From positions 1,736,001 through 1,800,000 of the forward strand of contig NZ_CP062163.1 of assembly GCF_014844095.1 (NCBI RefSeq): a stretch of DNA of 64,000 bases. The letters are read 5' to 3'. This DNA is from Brevibacillus sp. JNUCC-41 (GTDB lineage Bacteria; Bacillota; Bacilli; Bacillales; DSM-1321). The notes under the pieces are model-generated. The model searched no databases, had not been told where the DNA came from, and saw nothing but the letters and a program-made list of their open reading frames with translations. Numbering within the stretch: position 1 is the stretch's first letter; the number at the start of each line of letters is the position of its first letter. Of this stretch, positions 37,209 through 45,814 are shown in pieces. A program made the translations under genes and the position numbers.

Positions 37209-39287
37209 TTAAGCGCGATTCCAGTGACGGTGCTTGGCAATTGCCTCGATAAAGGCAGTACCACTATTCTTATCCGTAACGGCTACAATGCCTGAAGCTG
37301 GATCATTGGAAACGATGCCTGCCTTCGATAAGATCTCGGCACCTTCTTTTCCTGCACCAATCGCTTTGAAATGATTATAGGCTTCATCAACAAAGTAAAT
37401 TGGTTCCTTGGATGCCTTTAAAGCATCGACACTCTCCTGGCCTCCTGCCACATATACAGCATCGAAAAGTACCGAATCGGCTGTCAGGAATGTCTGATTC
37501 ACCTCGGCCTGCTGTCCTTCAGAACTTGTAATCACTCCACGATTAAGACTGATGATTTCAGCCGTTATCCCTGCCGATTTAAATGATTCCAAGACTTGAT
37601 TAACCTCTGACCCGTTGAAACCATCTGCAGCCAAGATTGCCACTTTCCTTGTTGCGGCCGTGTTCACTTTCATTTGCTCCTGGCTTAAAGCCGGAGAAGC
37701 CAAATCCATTTTGACCTCGCTTTTATTGGCTGGAGGATTCACGCCCACTCCAATGGCGATCGTTTTAGCTAGCTCGACATCTACATTGCTGAACATCTCG
37801 ACGATTTGCTGCTGAACGTCCTTACTTTTCACTTTTCCCACTTCAAAGTGGAAAGCCTGAATAATATGCTCCTTCTCCACTTCCGTCATGCTATTCCAAA
37901 ATAATTTAGCCTGGCTGTAATGATCCTTGAAGCTTTCACTGCGTTGTCGGACCTTCCTGCCATCGACTTTTTCCTGGTAATGTGCATAGCCGCCCTCCCC
38001 TTCCGAAGCAGGTTCGGGGGAGTTGCCTGCAAGGGAATTTTTGTGGTAGCTGACCTGTCCTGGATTTATTGACATTCGGTGCATGCCATCGCGCTGATTA
38101 TTATGAACGGGGGCAACCGTCCTATTAATCGGAAGCTCATGGAAATTAGGTCCTCCCAATCGGGATAGCTGGGTATCGGTGTATGAGAATAAACGTCCCT
38201 GGAGCAGCGGATCATTTGAAAAATCAATGCCCGGTACGACATGCCCCGGATGGAATGCTATCTGTTCCGTCTCTGCAAAAAAGTTATCCGTATTTTGATT
38301 CAATACCATTTTTCCGATTATTTTCACCGGGACCTGTTCTTCAGGCCATAGTTTAGTAGGATCAAGGATATCAAAGTCGAATTTGAATTCATCTTCCTCC
38401 TTAATCATTTGCACGCCAAATTCAAATTCAGGATAATTTCCGGTATCTATCGCTTCCCAAAGATCTTGGCGGTGAAAGTCAGGATTCTTCCCTGCAATTT
38501 TCTGTGCCTCATCCCAGACAAGGGATTTAACTCCCAGTACAGGCTTCCAATGGAATTTAACGAAATGGGCCACGCCTTGTTCATTTACAAAACGGAATGT
38601 GTGGACACCAAACCCTTCCATCATCCGGAAACTTCTCGGTATGGCCCTATCAGAAAGATGCCACATGACCATATGAGCCGTTTCTTCATTGTTGGCGACG
38701 AAGTCCCAAAAAGTATCATGGGCAGACGCAGCCTGAGGTATTTCGTTATGAGGCTCCGGTTTAACCGCATGAATTAAATCCGGGAACTTAATGGCATCCT
38801 GGATAAAAAATACCGGAATATTATTTCCGACCAAATCATAGTTTCCTTCCTCCGTATAAAACTTTGTCGAAAATCCCCTTACATCACGAACCGAGTCTGC
38901 CGATCCGCGGGAACCTGCCACCGTGGAGTAACGAACGAATACCGGTGTCTTGACTGAAGGGTCTTGAAGAAACTTGGCCTTTGTATATTCTCCCATCGGT
39001 TCATATACCTGAAAATATCCATGAGCACCAGATCCACGGGCATGGACAATCCGCTCAGGAATACGCTCATGGTCAAAATGAGTCATTTTTTCCCGGAAAT
39101 GAAAGTCCTCCATCAAAGTTGGACCACGTGTGCCCACCTTTAAAGAATGCTCATCCTCGGAAATACGCAAACCTTGGTTAGTCGTCATCTTTTTCCCATT
39201 ATCGTCCACTCGATATTGATCCAGCTGTCTCTGCTTACTTTGCTCATCGATTCTTCCGTTTTCATTTGCTTTTGTCATCCCGCTCAT
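37209..39287 (-). CDS. katE: Large-subunit monofunctional catalase HPII
   Basis: 692 aa; ATG at 39287 (GGAGGGGA just upstream; in-frame ATG at 39278 is an alternative). Decomposes H2O2. Seen: catalytic His in [16 protein letters not shown], distal Asn in [23 protein letters not shown], proximal heme Tyr in [15 protein letters not shown], and a C-terminal DJ-1/PfpI-like domain (about 545-690, [15 protein letters not shown]), which defines the clade 2 large catalases. In Bacillus such catalases are often general-stress or spore enzymes; I did not find a decisive SigB or PerR site. Confidence 0.93.
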   Translation of the reverse strand: MSGMTKANENGRIDEQSKQRQLDQYRVDDNGKKMTTNQGLRISEDEHSLKVGTRGPTLMEDFHFREKMTHFDHERIPERIVHARGSGAHGYFQVYEPMGEYTKAKFLQDPSVKTPVFVRYSTVAGSRGSADSVRDVRGFSTKFYTEEGNYDLVGNNIPVFFIQDAIKFPDLIHAVKPEPHNEIPQAASAHDTFWDFVANNEETAHMVMWHLSDRAIPRSFRMMEGFGVHTFRFVNEQGVAHFVKFHWKPVLGVKSLVWDEAQKIAGKNPDFHRQDLWEAIDTGNYPEFEFGVQMIKEEDEFKFDFDILDPTKLWPEEQVPVKIIGKMVLNQNTDNFFAETEQIAFHPGHVVPGIDFSNDPLLQGRLFSYTDTQLSRLGGPNFHELPINRTVAPVHNNQRDGMHRMSINPGQVSYHKNSLAGNSPEPASEGEGGYAHYQEKVDGRKVRQRSESFKDHYSQAKLFWNSMTEVEKEHIIQAFHFEVGKVKSKDVQQQIVEMFSNVDVELAKTIAIGVGVNPPANKSEVKMDLASPALSQEQMKVNTAATRKVAILAADGFNGSEVNQVLESFKSAGITAEIISLNRGVITSSEGQQAEVNQTFLTADSVLFDAVYVAGGQESVDALKASKEPIYFVDEAYNHFKAIGAGKEGAEILSKAGIVSNDPASGIVAVTDKNSGTAFIEAIAKHRHWNRA

Positions 39288-39503
39288 TCCCCTCCATGTC
39301 TAAGAATTCAGATTAAATCGTGTTGTATGTATTTATTTGATTCAAAATAATTGCATCATCCTTCCTCATATACCACTCTGTTTTGACGGATAAACAGAAT
39401 TCGGAAAAAGAAAGTTCACGGTAGGTAAAATTATTTTGGGGTAGGTCGAATTCTTCCCGTCCACAGTTTTGAAACACTGGGGACGGAAAGAAAAACATAT
39501 AAA

Positions 39504-39545
39504 AAAGAAGCGGGAAGACCGATATTTCGGTCTTCCCGCTTCTTT
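39504..39545 (-). terminator. Terminator of dbpA
   Basis: 19-bp stem AAAGAAGCGGGAAGACCGA/TCGGTCTTCCCGCTTCTTT with a 4-nt loop, just past the helicase stop. Confidence 0.92.
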
Positions 39546-39557
39546 CCATTCAACACC

Positions 39558-41006
39558 TTACTTTTTAAAAGCCTCTGAAACCTTCAAAAGTTTCCCTTTT
39601 ACTTTCGTATTTTTCATCACTTTCAGGACAAGCGGTCCCTTTTCATTCAATATTTCCACATAAGACACATTGTCCTGGATCGTAATGATCCCGATATCCT
39701 CTGCATTCACTCCATCAATCTTTGCGATGGTTCCGACAAAATCTACTGCCCTGAGTTTCTTTTTCTTGCCGCCATTAAAATACAGCTTCATGATTTGTTT
39801 ATTCAACTGTTCACTTTTATCTTTTTTGATTTTTGGACGAGCATCCAGTTTCGCTTCGAATTCCACTTTTTTATTGGAGACTTCCTCTTTTGAGGGAACA
39901 GTCATCTTAGGGATTTCAAAACCGATATATTCTTGAATCTCAGCAAGGAATTTATCTTCGTACGGCGTGACAAAAGTAATGGCTTTTCCTTTTTTACCAG
40001 CACGGCCCGTTCTTCCAGTTCGATGTACATAACTTTCTTTTTCCATTGGCAGGTCATAGTTAATCACATGGGTTATATTGTCGATGTCAATTCCACGGGC
40101 AGCAACATCTGTCGCAACCAAATAGCGGAATTCACCTCTTCTGAATTCATTCATCACTGCAAGGCGATCTTCCTGAAGCATACCGCCGTGAATCATATCA
40201 CACGGATATTCCAGTTCCATCAGCTGTTCACATACTTGGTCTACCCTATCCTTCGTCCGACAGAAAATGATGCAGCTATCAGGGTTTTCCGTGATGGTGA
40301 CGTCTCTAAGCAGGGAAAACTTATCGTCTTCCTTCACTTCAATAAGAGCATGTTCAATTTTCTCCGTCGTTACACCCTTTGCTTTGATTTCAATATCCAA
40401 AGGATCTTTCATATATTGCTTGCATAGCTTTTTTATACTCTCAGGTAACGTAGCAGAGAACAGCATGGTTACTCTATCTTTCGGAAGCTCTTTAATAATG
40501 GCTTCCACTTGTTCGATGAAGCCCATATTCAGCATTTCATCGGCTTCATCAATGACCAAATGAGTTAAACGTTCCAAGGCAAATGTCCCTTTCTCGATAT
40601 GATCCAGGACACGCCCCGGGGTTCCGACGACTACATGGCTCTTTTGTTTCAATTCCGCTTTTTGGAGTGCGAAAGGATGCTTTCCATAAACCGCAGTAGC
40701 CTTTATCCTTTTAAATCTGCCTATATTCGTAATATCCTCTTTTACTTGTACAGCCAACTCACGTGTCGGTGTTAAAATAAGCGCCTGAGGCTTATTCTCC
40801 TCCCAATCGACCATTTCGCAGATCGGTATGCCGAATGAAGCGGTCTTGCCACTTCCCGTTTGGGATTTAACGACAAGATCCTTTTTTTCCAGCGCCACTG
40901 GTATCACCTCACGCTGTACTTCTGTTGGACGTTGATATCCCAAGCTTTTTAATGCCCTTACAATTTCATCGCTTAATGTATAATCAGTAAAACTCAATTC
41001 ATTCAT
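39558..41006 (-). CDS. dbpA: DEAD-box ATP-dependent RNA helicase DbpA/YxiN
   Basis: 482 aa. Seen in order: Q motif ([14 protein letters not shown]), motif I SQTGSGKT, Ia PTRELAVQ, Ib [14 protein letters not shown] ([13 protein letters not shown]), III SAT, then the second RecA domain with [19 protein letters not shown] and [12 protein letters not shown], and a C-terminal RNA-recognition domain (about 405-480, [26 protein letters not shown]). The C-terminal domain directs the enzyme to 23S rRNA hairpin 92 for 50S assembly. Close resemblance to B. subtilis YxiN throughout. Confidence 0.95.
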   Translation of the reverse strand: MNELSFTDYTLSDEIVRALKSLGYQRPTEVQREVIPVALEKKDLVVKSQTGSGKTASFGIPICEMVDWEENKPQALILTPTRELAVQVKEDITNIGRFKRIKATAVYGKHPFALQKAELKQKSHVVVGTPGRVLDHIEKGTFALERLTHLVIDEADEMLNMGFIEQVEAIIKELPKDRVTMLFSATLPESIKKLCKQYMKDPLDIEIKAKGVTTEKIEHALIEVKEDDKFSLLRDVTITENPDSCIIFCRTKDRVDQVCEQLMELEYPCDMIHGGMLQEDRLAVMNEFRRGEFRYLVATDVAARGIDIDNITHVINYDLPMEKESYVHRTGRTGRAGKKGKAITFVTPYEDKFLAEIQEYIGFEIPKMTVPSKEEVSNKKVEFEAKLDARPKIKKDKSEQLNKQIMKLYFNGGKKKKLRAVDFVGTIAKIDGVNAEDIGIITIQDNVSYVEILNEKGPLVLKVMKNTKVKGKLLKVSEAFKK

Positions 41007-41301
41007 ATGACAGCCTCTTTTGTGGTTTAGTATGTTGCTTTATTGTTTCCATAATCGTAATTTCCTTATACAAGGTTCTATTATACGCGATATGCATCGA
41101 TAAACCTTGAAATAACCCAATTCAATTGCCTTATTTCAATATAATGAAACGTTCGGCTTCATTAAAACAATGGTCATCAGGATATCATGATCTGAGATAA
41201 TCAAAATGGACCCTGCTTCTTTCAATATGCTAAAATATGTATGATATAAAAGCCGAAATAGGTGTAGTTTCTAAACTGATGTCCAAAAGGAGTGCTGATT
41301 T

Positions 41302-41634
41302 ATGATAATCGTAACGAATAGAATCAGAGTCAAAAAAGGGATGGGTGCAGTCATGGCCCCAGGATTTACTGCACCAGGTCCACTTGATACTACGGAAGGC
41401 TTCGTAAAAGTTGAAGTATTATTAACGCAGAATTTGTCGGAACACGATGAACTGAGCGTTAATATGTACTGGGAAAACCTTGATAACTTTACCGCTTGGA
41501 GAAATAGCGATGCATTCAAGGCTGCACATAAACGGCCTGAGCCAGGTTCCGGTGAAGCGAAAAAAGAATCTCCAATTCTAGGCAGCGAGCTTACAACATA
41601 TGAAGTCGCCTCGGTAAAGGAAATAGCTAAATAA
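41302..41634 (+). CDS. hmoA: Heme-degrading monooxygenase, HmoA/IsdG family
   Basis: 110 aa single ABM-fold domain. Seen: VTNRIRVKKGMGAVMAPGF with the conserved Asn of the IsdG family, EVLLTQN, MYWENLDNFTAWRNSDAFKAAHKRP with conserved Trp and heme-ligand His (FKAAHK). It opens heme to release iron, fitting an organism that also makes a siderophore. Resembles B. subtilis HmoA (YetG). I see no clear Fur box upstream. Its terminator has been split by the downstream IS. Confidence 0.87.
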   Translation: MIIVTNRIRVKKGMGAVMAPGFTAPGPLDTTEGFVKVEVLLTQNLSEHDELSVNMYWENLDNFTAWRNSDAFKAAHKRPEPGSGEAKKESPILGSELTTYEVASVKEIAK

Positions 41635-41649
41635 TAAAATCACACAAAA

Positions 41650-41674
41650 AGAGGCCGCAAAATATGCGGCCTCT
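41650..41674. repeat. Left target-site duplication of the IS (hmoA terminator stem)
   Basis: 25-bp AGAGGCCGCA-AAATA-TGCGGCCTCT, a perfect 10-bp stem-loop, identical to 43415-43439. On the hmoA side its former U tract has been displaced by the IS. Confidence 0.9.
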
Positions 41675-41681
41675 CAGACTG

Positions 41682-41718
41682 TAGACAAACTCGATGAAAA
41701 TCGAGTTTGTCTATTTTT
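41682..41718 (+). terminator. Internal terminator at the IS left end
   Basis: 14-bp perfect stem TAGACAAACTCGAT/ATCGAGTTTGTCTA with loop GAAA and TTTTT after it; overlaps the left terminal repeat. It would stop transcription entering from hmoA. Confidence 0.85.
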
Positions 41719-41720
41719 AT

Positions 41721-41869
41721 GGCTTGTACAATTTGGACCTTGATTTCCACTCCAGTCACTCGCTTTCCGCGGGCGGTCGGGGAGCCTCCTCGGCTTTCGC
41801 CTGCGGGGTCTCTCCTAGACGCGCATTTCCCGCAGGAGTCTCGTACCTTCCGTTCCAATCAACTTTGTC
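41721..41869 (-). repeat. Dispersed ~120-150-bp repeat, copy 3 (inside the IS)
   Basis: Fullest copy. Minus strand reads GTTGATTGGAACGGAAGG, TACGAGACTCCTGCGGGAAA, GCGCGTCTAGGAGAGACCCC, GCAGGCGAAAGCCGAGGAGG, CTCCCCGACCGCCCGCGG, AAAGCGAGTGACTGGAG, TGGAAATCAAGGTCC. Located between the IS left end and the transposase gene. Confidence 0.9.
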
Positions 41870-41946
41870 TTACCTTTTAGATAGAACCTTTTGCCTGGAG
41901 TCATTTTTGTTTTAAAATAGAAGTATTAAAACTTGAGGTGATGAGG

Positions 41947-43305
41947 ATGCTTTCTAAACATGATTCTATTCAGCGAGATCAACTTGAAATGATTACTTTA
42001 GATCAACTGGTGCCACCGAACCATTTGGTTCGTAAAATAGAGGCTGCCATTGACTTCACTTTCATTTATGACTTGGTGAATGATATGTATTCAGAGATAG
42101 GACGCCCAAGTATTGATCTCGTTATTTTAGTTAAACTGACTTTCATTCAATATACCTTCGGTATTCGTTCCATGCGTAAAACGATTGAAGAAGTTGAAAC
42201 CAATATGGCTTACCGTTGGTTCTTAGGCTATGGTTTCCATGAAAAAGTACCTCATTTCTCTACATTTGGGAAAAATTATGAACGACGCTTTAAAGATACA
42301 GACCTGTTTGAACAGATTTTCTATCGCATTTTAATGACAGCTGCTAATAAAAAGTTAATAAGTGCTGAACACGTTTTCGTGGATTCCACACATGTGAAGG
42401 CCAGTGCGAATAAACGGAAATTTGAAAAGAAAATCGTTCGTAAAGAAACACGAGCGTATCAAGGACGTCTTCAAGAAGAAATCAATCAAGATCGTGAAAA
42501 CCATGGAAAAAAGCCTTTTCCACCAGATAAATTTGATAAAGAAGAGACCAAAGAGATTAAAGAAAGTACAACGGATTCTGAGAGTGGCTACTATGTGAAA
42601 GATGAACGAACAAAACAGTTTGCCTATTCATTCCACGCGGCCGCAGACCGCAACGGTTTTGTATTGGGAACGATTGTAACACCTGGAAATATACATGACA
42701 GCCAGATCTTAGAGCCACTAGTTGAACAAGTGATTGAGAAAGTTGGAAAACCGGAAGCCGTTGCCGCAGATGCAGCTTATAAAACACCAGCGGTTACAAG
42801 CTACCTATTTAACAAAGAAATCATACCGGCTTTACCTTATACACGTCCTCGCACTAAAGAAGGATTTTTCCGCAAACAGGACTATGTATACGATGAACAT
42901 TTTGATTGTTACCTTTGCCCTTCGGGCGAGCTATTAAAGTACTCAACAACAAATAAAGAGGGCTATCGCGAGTATAAATCCCCCAAACACATCTGTGCAA
43001 CGTGCTCATTTTTATCTCGGTGTACAGAAAGCAAAGACTGTCAAAAAGTGGTGACACGGCATATCTGGCAAACACATGTGGAAGAAGCAGATCATCTGCG
43101 TCATCATCAAGATGTAAAACCTATATATGCGAAGCGTAAAGAAACGATTGAGCGTGTATTCGCAGATGCAAAAGAAAAGCATGGTATGCGTTGGACTACT
43201 TTAAGGGGACTTAAAAAATTGTCGATGCAGGCGATGCTTACTTTCGCTGCCATTAATTTAAAGAAGATGGCCAATTGGACATGGCGAGGTCCAAAAATGG
43301 CATAA
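41947..43305 (+). CDS. IS1182-family transposase
   Basis: 452 aa from ATG at 41947 (GAGGTGATGAGG upstream; GTG 41938 and ATG 41941 are alternatives). Seen: N-terminal DUF772-type helical domain (LVPPNHLVRKIEAAIDFTFIYDLV, GRPSIDLVILVKLTFIQYTFGIRSMRKTIEEV), DDE core with VFVDSTHVKASANKRK, AADAAYKTPAV and C-terminal ERVFADAKEKHGMRWTTLRG, and a Cys-rich insert (CYLCPSGELL, KHICATCSFLSRC) typical of the group. No frameshift or stop, so probably functional. Confidence 0.93.
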   Translation: MLSKHDSIQRDQLEMITLDQLVPPNHLVRKIEAAIDFTFIYDLVNDMYSEIGRPSIDLVILVKLTFIQYTFGIRSMRKTIEEVETNMAYRWFLGYGFHEKVPHFSTFGKNYERRFKDTDLFEQIFYRILMTAANKKLISAEHVFVDSTHVKASANKRKFEKKIVRKETRAYQGRLQEEINQDRENHGKKPFPPDKFDKEETKEIKESTTDSESGYYVKDERTKQFAYSFHAAADRNGFVLGTIVTPGNIHDSQILEPLVEQVIEKVGKPEAVAADAAYKTPAVTSYLFNKEIIPALPYTRPRTKEGFFRKQDYVYDEHFDCYLCPSGELLKYSTTNKEGYREYKSPKHICATCSFLSRCTESKDCQKVVTRHIWQTHVEEADHLRHHQDVKPIYAKRKETIERVFADAKEKHGMRWTTLRGLKKLSMQAMLTFAAINLKKMANWTWRGPKMA

Positions 43306-43364
43306 CATAGTGGGCTCGAAGAGCCCAATCTCTTAACTTTAGGCGAAAATTTAAATGAAATTTC

Positions 43365-43402
43365 AAAAGGGGTTCAGAATTTTTAAATTCCGAACCCCTT
43401 TT
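43365..43402. terminator. Terminator hairpin at the IS right end
   Basis: AAAAGGGGTTCAGAATTT pairs with AAATTCCGAACCCCTTTT (one mismatch), with T runs on both sides; it can end transposase mRNA (+) and block rlmN read-through (-). Confidence 0.85.
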
Positions 43403-43414
43403 GTCTACAAACTG

Positions 43415-43439
43415 AGAGGCCGCAAAATATGCGGCCTCT
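43415..43439. repeat. Right target-site duplication of the IS (rlmN-side terminator stem)
   Basis: Identical 25-bp stem-loop to 41650-41674. It keeps the plus-direction U tract (TTTTTG at 43440) but on the minus strand is followed by CAGTTTG of the IS instead of a U tract. Confidence 0.9.
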
Positions 43440-43462
43440 TTTTGTTGTTTTCTCTTAGTGAA

Positions 43463-44530
43463 TTACTGGGCTTCAGCTTTCTTGATTTGCTTGCTTCTAA
43501 GCTGGCCGCATGCTGCATCAATATCCGTTCCATGTTCTTGGCGGATTTTACAATTTACGCCTCTCTTTTTCAGCGTATCATAAAATGCGAGAACGGACTC
43601 TTTTTCACTTCTTTGGTATTGACTATGCTCATCTACAGGATTATATGGAATCAGGTTGACATAGAGCCGATGTTTTTTGTCCTCAAGAAGAGTGGCGAGT
43701 TGCTCGGCTTCTTCTTGGTGGTCATTGACATCTTTCAATAGGATATATTCAATCGTAATTCTCCTATTCGTTTTCTCTAAATAATAATCAAGAGATTTCA
43801 TCAATTTTTCTATCGGGATACCTCGGTTTATTTTCATGATCTGTGTCCTGAGCTCATTATTCGGCGCATGCAATGAGATGGCCAGATTCACCTGTAATTG
43901 GGTATCTGTGAATTCATAAATCTTATTGGCAAGACCGCTCGTCGAAACAGTGATGCGCCTGCCCGCTATAGCAAGTCCCTTATGGTCCATGAGCACCTTC
44001 AAAAAGTCCAACATATTTTCAAAGTTATCGAACGGTTCGCCAATACCCATTACAACAACATGGCTTACAACATCCTCTTGTTCCAATTTATCCAGATGAA
44101 GTTGAACGTTCATGATTTGTTCCACTATTTCCCCGCTGGATAAATCACGGCTTTTGGCCAATAATCCACTGGCACAGAAACTGCAGCCAATATTGCAGCC
44201 CACTTGGGTGGTGACACAAACCGATATTCCGTATTTATGTCTCATCATGACCGTTTCGATAAGGTTTCCATCCTGTAATTTAAACAAGAACTTGATCGTG
44301 CCATCCGCTGATTCTTGCTTGACGTGCTCAGTCAAAGTCTGGATGACAAAGTGCTCTTCAAGTAATTTTATGCACTCTTTATTAACATCCGTCATTTCAG
44401 AGAAACTTGTCACACGTGTTCTATAAAGCCACTCCCAGACTTGGGAAGCTCTGAATTTTTTATGGCCATGATCCGAAAGCCATGATGTCAATTGTTCGAA
44501 TGTTAAACCATAAATGGACTCTTTATTCAT
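43463..44530 (-). CDS. RlmN/Cfr-family radical-SAM 23S rRNA methyltransferase
   Basis: 355 aa, ATG at 44530 with AGAGGGTAACGA. Methylates A2503 of 23S rRNA (C2 for RlmN; C8 for Cfr). Seen: radical-SAM cluster [43 protein letters not shown] and the C-terminal methyl-carrier Cys in [13 protein letters not shown]-terminal [32 protein letters not shown] and [17 protein letters not shown] are RlmN-like, but NLIPYNP resembles Cfr (NLIRYNP). Housekeeping rlmN in Bacillus normally sits in the rsmB-prpC-prkC region, so this may be a second paralogue. I keep it as RlmN-like, with Cfr-type activity possible. Confidence 0.82.
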   Translation of the reverse strand: MNKESIYGLTFEQLTSWLSDHGHKKFRASQVWEWLYRTRVTSFSEMTDVNKECIKLLEEHFVIQTLTEHVKQESADGTIKFLFKLQDGNLIETVMMRHKYGISVCVTTQVGCNIGCSFCASGLLAKSRDLSSGEIVEQIMNVQLHLDKLEQEDVVSHVVVMGIGEPFDNFENMLDFLKVLMDHKGLAIAGRRITVSTSGLANKIYEFTDTQLQVNLAISLHAPNNELRTQIMKINRGIPIEKLMKSLDYYLEKTNRRITIEYILLKDVNDHQEEAEQLATLLEDKKHRLYVNLIPYNPVDEHSQYQRSEKESVLAFYDTLKKRGVNCKIRQEHGTDIDAACGQLRSKQIKKAEAQ

Positions 44531-44611
44531 TCGTTACCCTCTTTTCATTACATTAAGATTTAATATGTTAACCCATTAACCTTACGGGGAGTTTCCCCGG
44601 AATTAGTTCCA

Positions 44612-45091
44612 TCATTTATGATATGGTTCATTTCTATTTATCCGAAAAGCCCGATATATCTGCTCCACTAGAACCAGTTTCATTAATTGGTGCGGAAAGG
44701 TCATTTTCGAGAAGGAAAGGGCGTAATCACTTCTTGATAACACCTCGGTGCCAAGCCCAAGCGACCCGCCAATAATAAACGCAATTTTGCTCTTTCCATA
44801 GGTGGCGAGCTGATCCAAATGGGTGGCCAGCTGCTCTGAAGTAAGCTGTTTTCCATTGATCTCAAGCGTAATTACATAGGTGTCCGGACTGACTTTCGCC
44901 AGGATTCGTTCACCCTCCTTTTGCTTAACAATGTCCATGTCCGCTGCACTCAGGTTCTCCGGAGCTTTTTCATCCGGTACTTCGACAAGTTCTATATTAG
45001 CATAGGCGCTTAACCTTTTTGTATATTCAGCAATTCCTTGCTTTAAGTATTTTTCCTTTAGCTTGCCAACAGTAATAATCGTTATTTTCAT
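44612..45091 (-). CDS. rlmH: 23S rRNA pseudouridine-1915 N3-methyltransferase
   Basis: 159 aa SPOUT-fold enzyme. Seen: [26 protein letters not shown], the SAM-binding trefoil knot [47 protein letters not shown]. Normal length. Corresponds to B. subtilis yydA, and the position near the walR-htrA block matches Bacillus synteny. Upstream lies a DnaA-box cluster. Confidence 0.96.
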   Translation of the reverse strand: MKITIITVGKLKEKYLKQGIAEYTKRLSAYANIELVEVPDEKAPENLSAADMDIVKQKEGERILAKVSPDTYVITLEINGKQLTSEQLATHLDQLATYGKSKIAFIIGGSLGLGTEVLSRSDYALSFSKMTFPHQLMKLVLVEQIYRAFRINRNEPYHK

Positions 45092-45219
45092 ATATATCCT
45101 CTAGCTTTCATTATGTTTTTACTATCAATTGTTGGATTTGCCTACCTATTATCATACCTTACAGTGGCCTATAAGCAAAACAAGCATATCCTTTCCAATT
45201 TTTAATGCTTTTATAATAA

Positions 45220-45245
45220 AAACCGCTGCCCCTGAAAGCGGCAAC
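45220..45245 (-). terminator. Terminator downstream of the CxxH gene
   Basis: Minus strand GCCGCT-TTCAGGGGC-AGCGGTTTTTATTAT: a short GC stem with a good U tract, upstream of rlmH. Confidence 0.65.
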
Positions 45246-45386
45246 GGTAACTTTCATTATTTTATAATGTGTATTGAAGAAATCGTGCGGACTTAGTTCA
45301 GATCCGATGAAGAATTATGTTGATTTTCATACAACCAAAAGCTTGAATCTAAACCATCCCACCCGCCGCTTCATTCTTCGGAAAAT

Positions 45387-45735
45387 GTTAAGAACATGTT
45401 AAGAACAGGTTACGAACATGTTATCCACAAAAGTTATCCACATATCCACAAAATCTATCCACATCTTGTATGGGAATATTAGTTCCCTACTAGATATATT
45501 GCCACGTTTCGACAATATTCACAGGTTGTTGATAACTGATTTTCTTCTGGAACCAGCGTTAAAACAGGATAAGTTTCACATTCGTATACCACTTCATCCA
45601 GCGCCATGTCCACGTGTTCCTGACAGCAATATAATTTCATCTTTCATATCTCCTTTCCCACTCATTATTCCCAGCACTTCTATTCACAATTATCCACAAG
45701 TTACTTGAGATCTTTAATTTAAGTATATATCCACA
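45387..45735. promoter_or_regulatory. DnaA-box cluster
   Basis: Perfect TTATCCACA boxes at 45421-45429, 45434-45442 and 45690-45698. One-mismatch boxes at 45442-45450 (ATATCCACA), 45455-45463 (CTATCCACA), 45527-45535 (complement TTATCAACA) and 45727-45735 (ATATCCACA). The leftmost part is an 11-bp phased array: GTTAAGAACAT, GTTAAGAACAG, GTTACGAACAT, GTTATCCACAA, then after 2 bp GTTATCCACAT. It surrounds the CxxH gene, between rlmH and htrA. DnaA is known to bind near yydA (rlmH) in B. subtilis, as I recall. Confidence 0.8.
45479..45640 (-). CDS. CxxH/CxxC small protein
   Basis: 53 aa: MKLYCCQEHVDMALDEVV, then YECETYPVLTLVPEENQL and STTCEYCRNVAIYLVGN. ATG at 45640 with AAAGGAG nine bases upstream. 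Seen: an N-terminal CxxH (CQEH) and a C-terminal CxxC (CEYC), a likely zinc site. This matches the CxxH/CxxC family found beside rlmH in Bacillus; function unknown. It is embedded in the DnaA-box cluster, with boxes both up- and downstream. Confidence 0.88.
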   Translation of the reverse strand: MKLYCCQEHVDMALDEVVYECETYPVLTLVPEENQLSTTCEYCRNVAIYLVGN

Positions 45736-45775
45736 GGTAATCGTAACAAAAAATAAGAAAATCGCAAGGAAATAG

Positions 45776-45811
45776 AAAGGACAGGGGGCATTTTTCCCCC
45801 TGTCCTTTTTG
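45776..45811 (-). terminator. Terminator of htrA
   Basis: AAAGGACAGGGGG/CCCCCTGTCCTTT stem with a short loop, just past the protease stop. Confidence 0.9.
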
Positions 45812-45814
45812 TTT

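Larger units (their letters stand above)
41675..43414 (+). mobile_element. IS1182-family insertion sequence (1740 bp)
   Basis: Bounded by terminal inverted repeats CAGACTGTAGACAAA (41675-41689) and the complement of CAGTTTGTAGACAAA (43400-43414), 13 of 15 matching. Flanked by 25-bp identical duplications that are complete terminator hairpins. Contains one full-length transposase gene, a copy of the dispersed repeat, and terminator hairpins just inside each end (41682-41718 and 43365-43402). It appears intact and potentially mobile. Confidence 0.9.

Noticed and set aside
39313..39549. 78-codon minus-strand frame between katE and dbpA
   Set aside because: Overlaps the dbpA terminator hairpin, lacks a ribosome site and resembles no family.
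45387..45464. CRISPR-like short direct repeats
   Set aside because: Repeat units are 11 bp without spacers and grade into DnaA boxes; no cas genes in the window.
45418..45708. 96-codon plus-strand open frame across the DnaA-box region
   Set aside because: Antisense to the CxxH gene, built from translated DnaA boxes, no ribosome site.
45387..45735. The chromosomal origin itself
   Set aside because: No dnaA, dnaN or rnpA/rpmH nearby; in Bacillus the bipartite oriC flanks dnaA, which should lie beyond the right edge.
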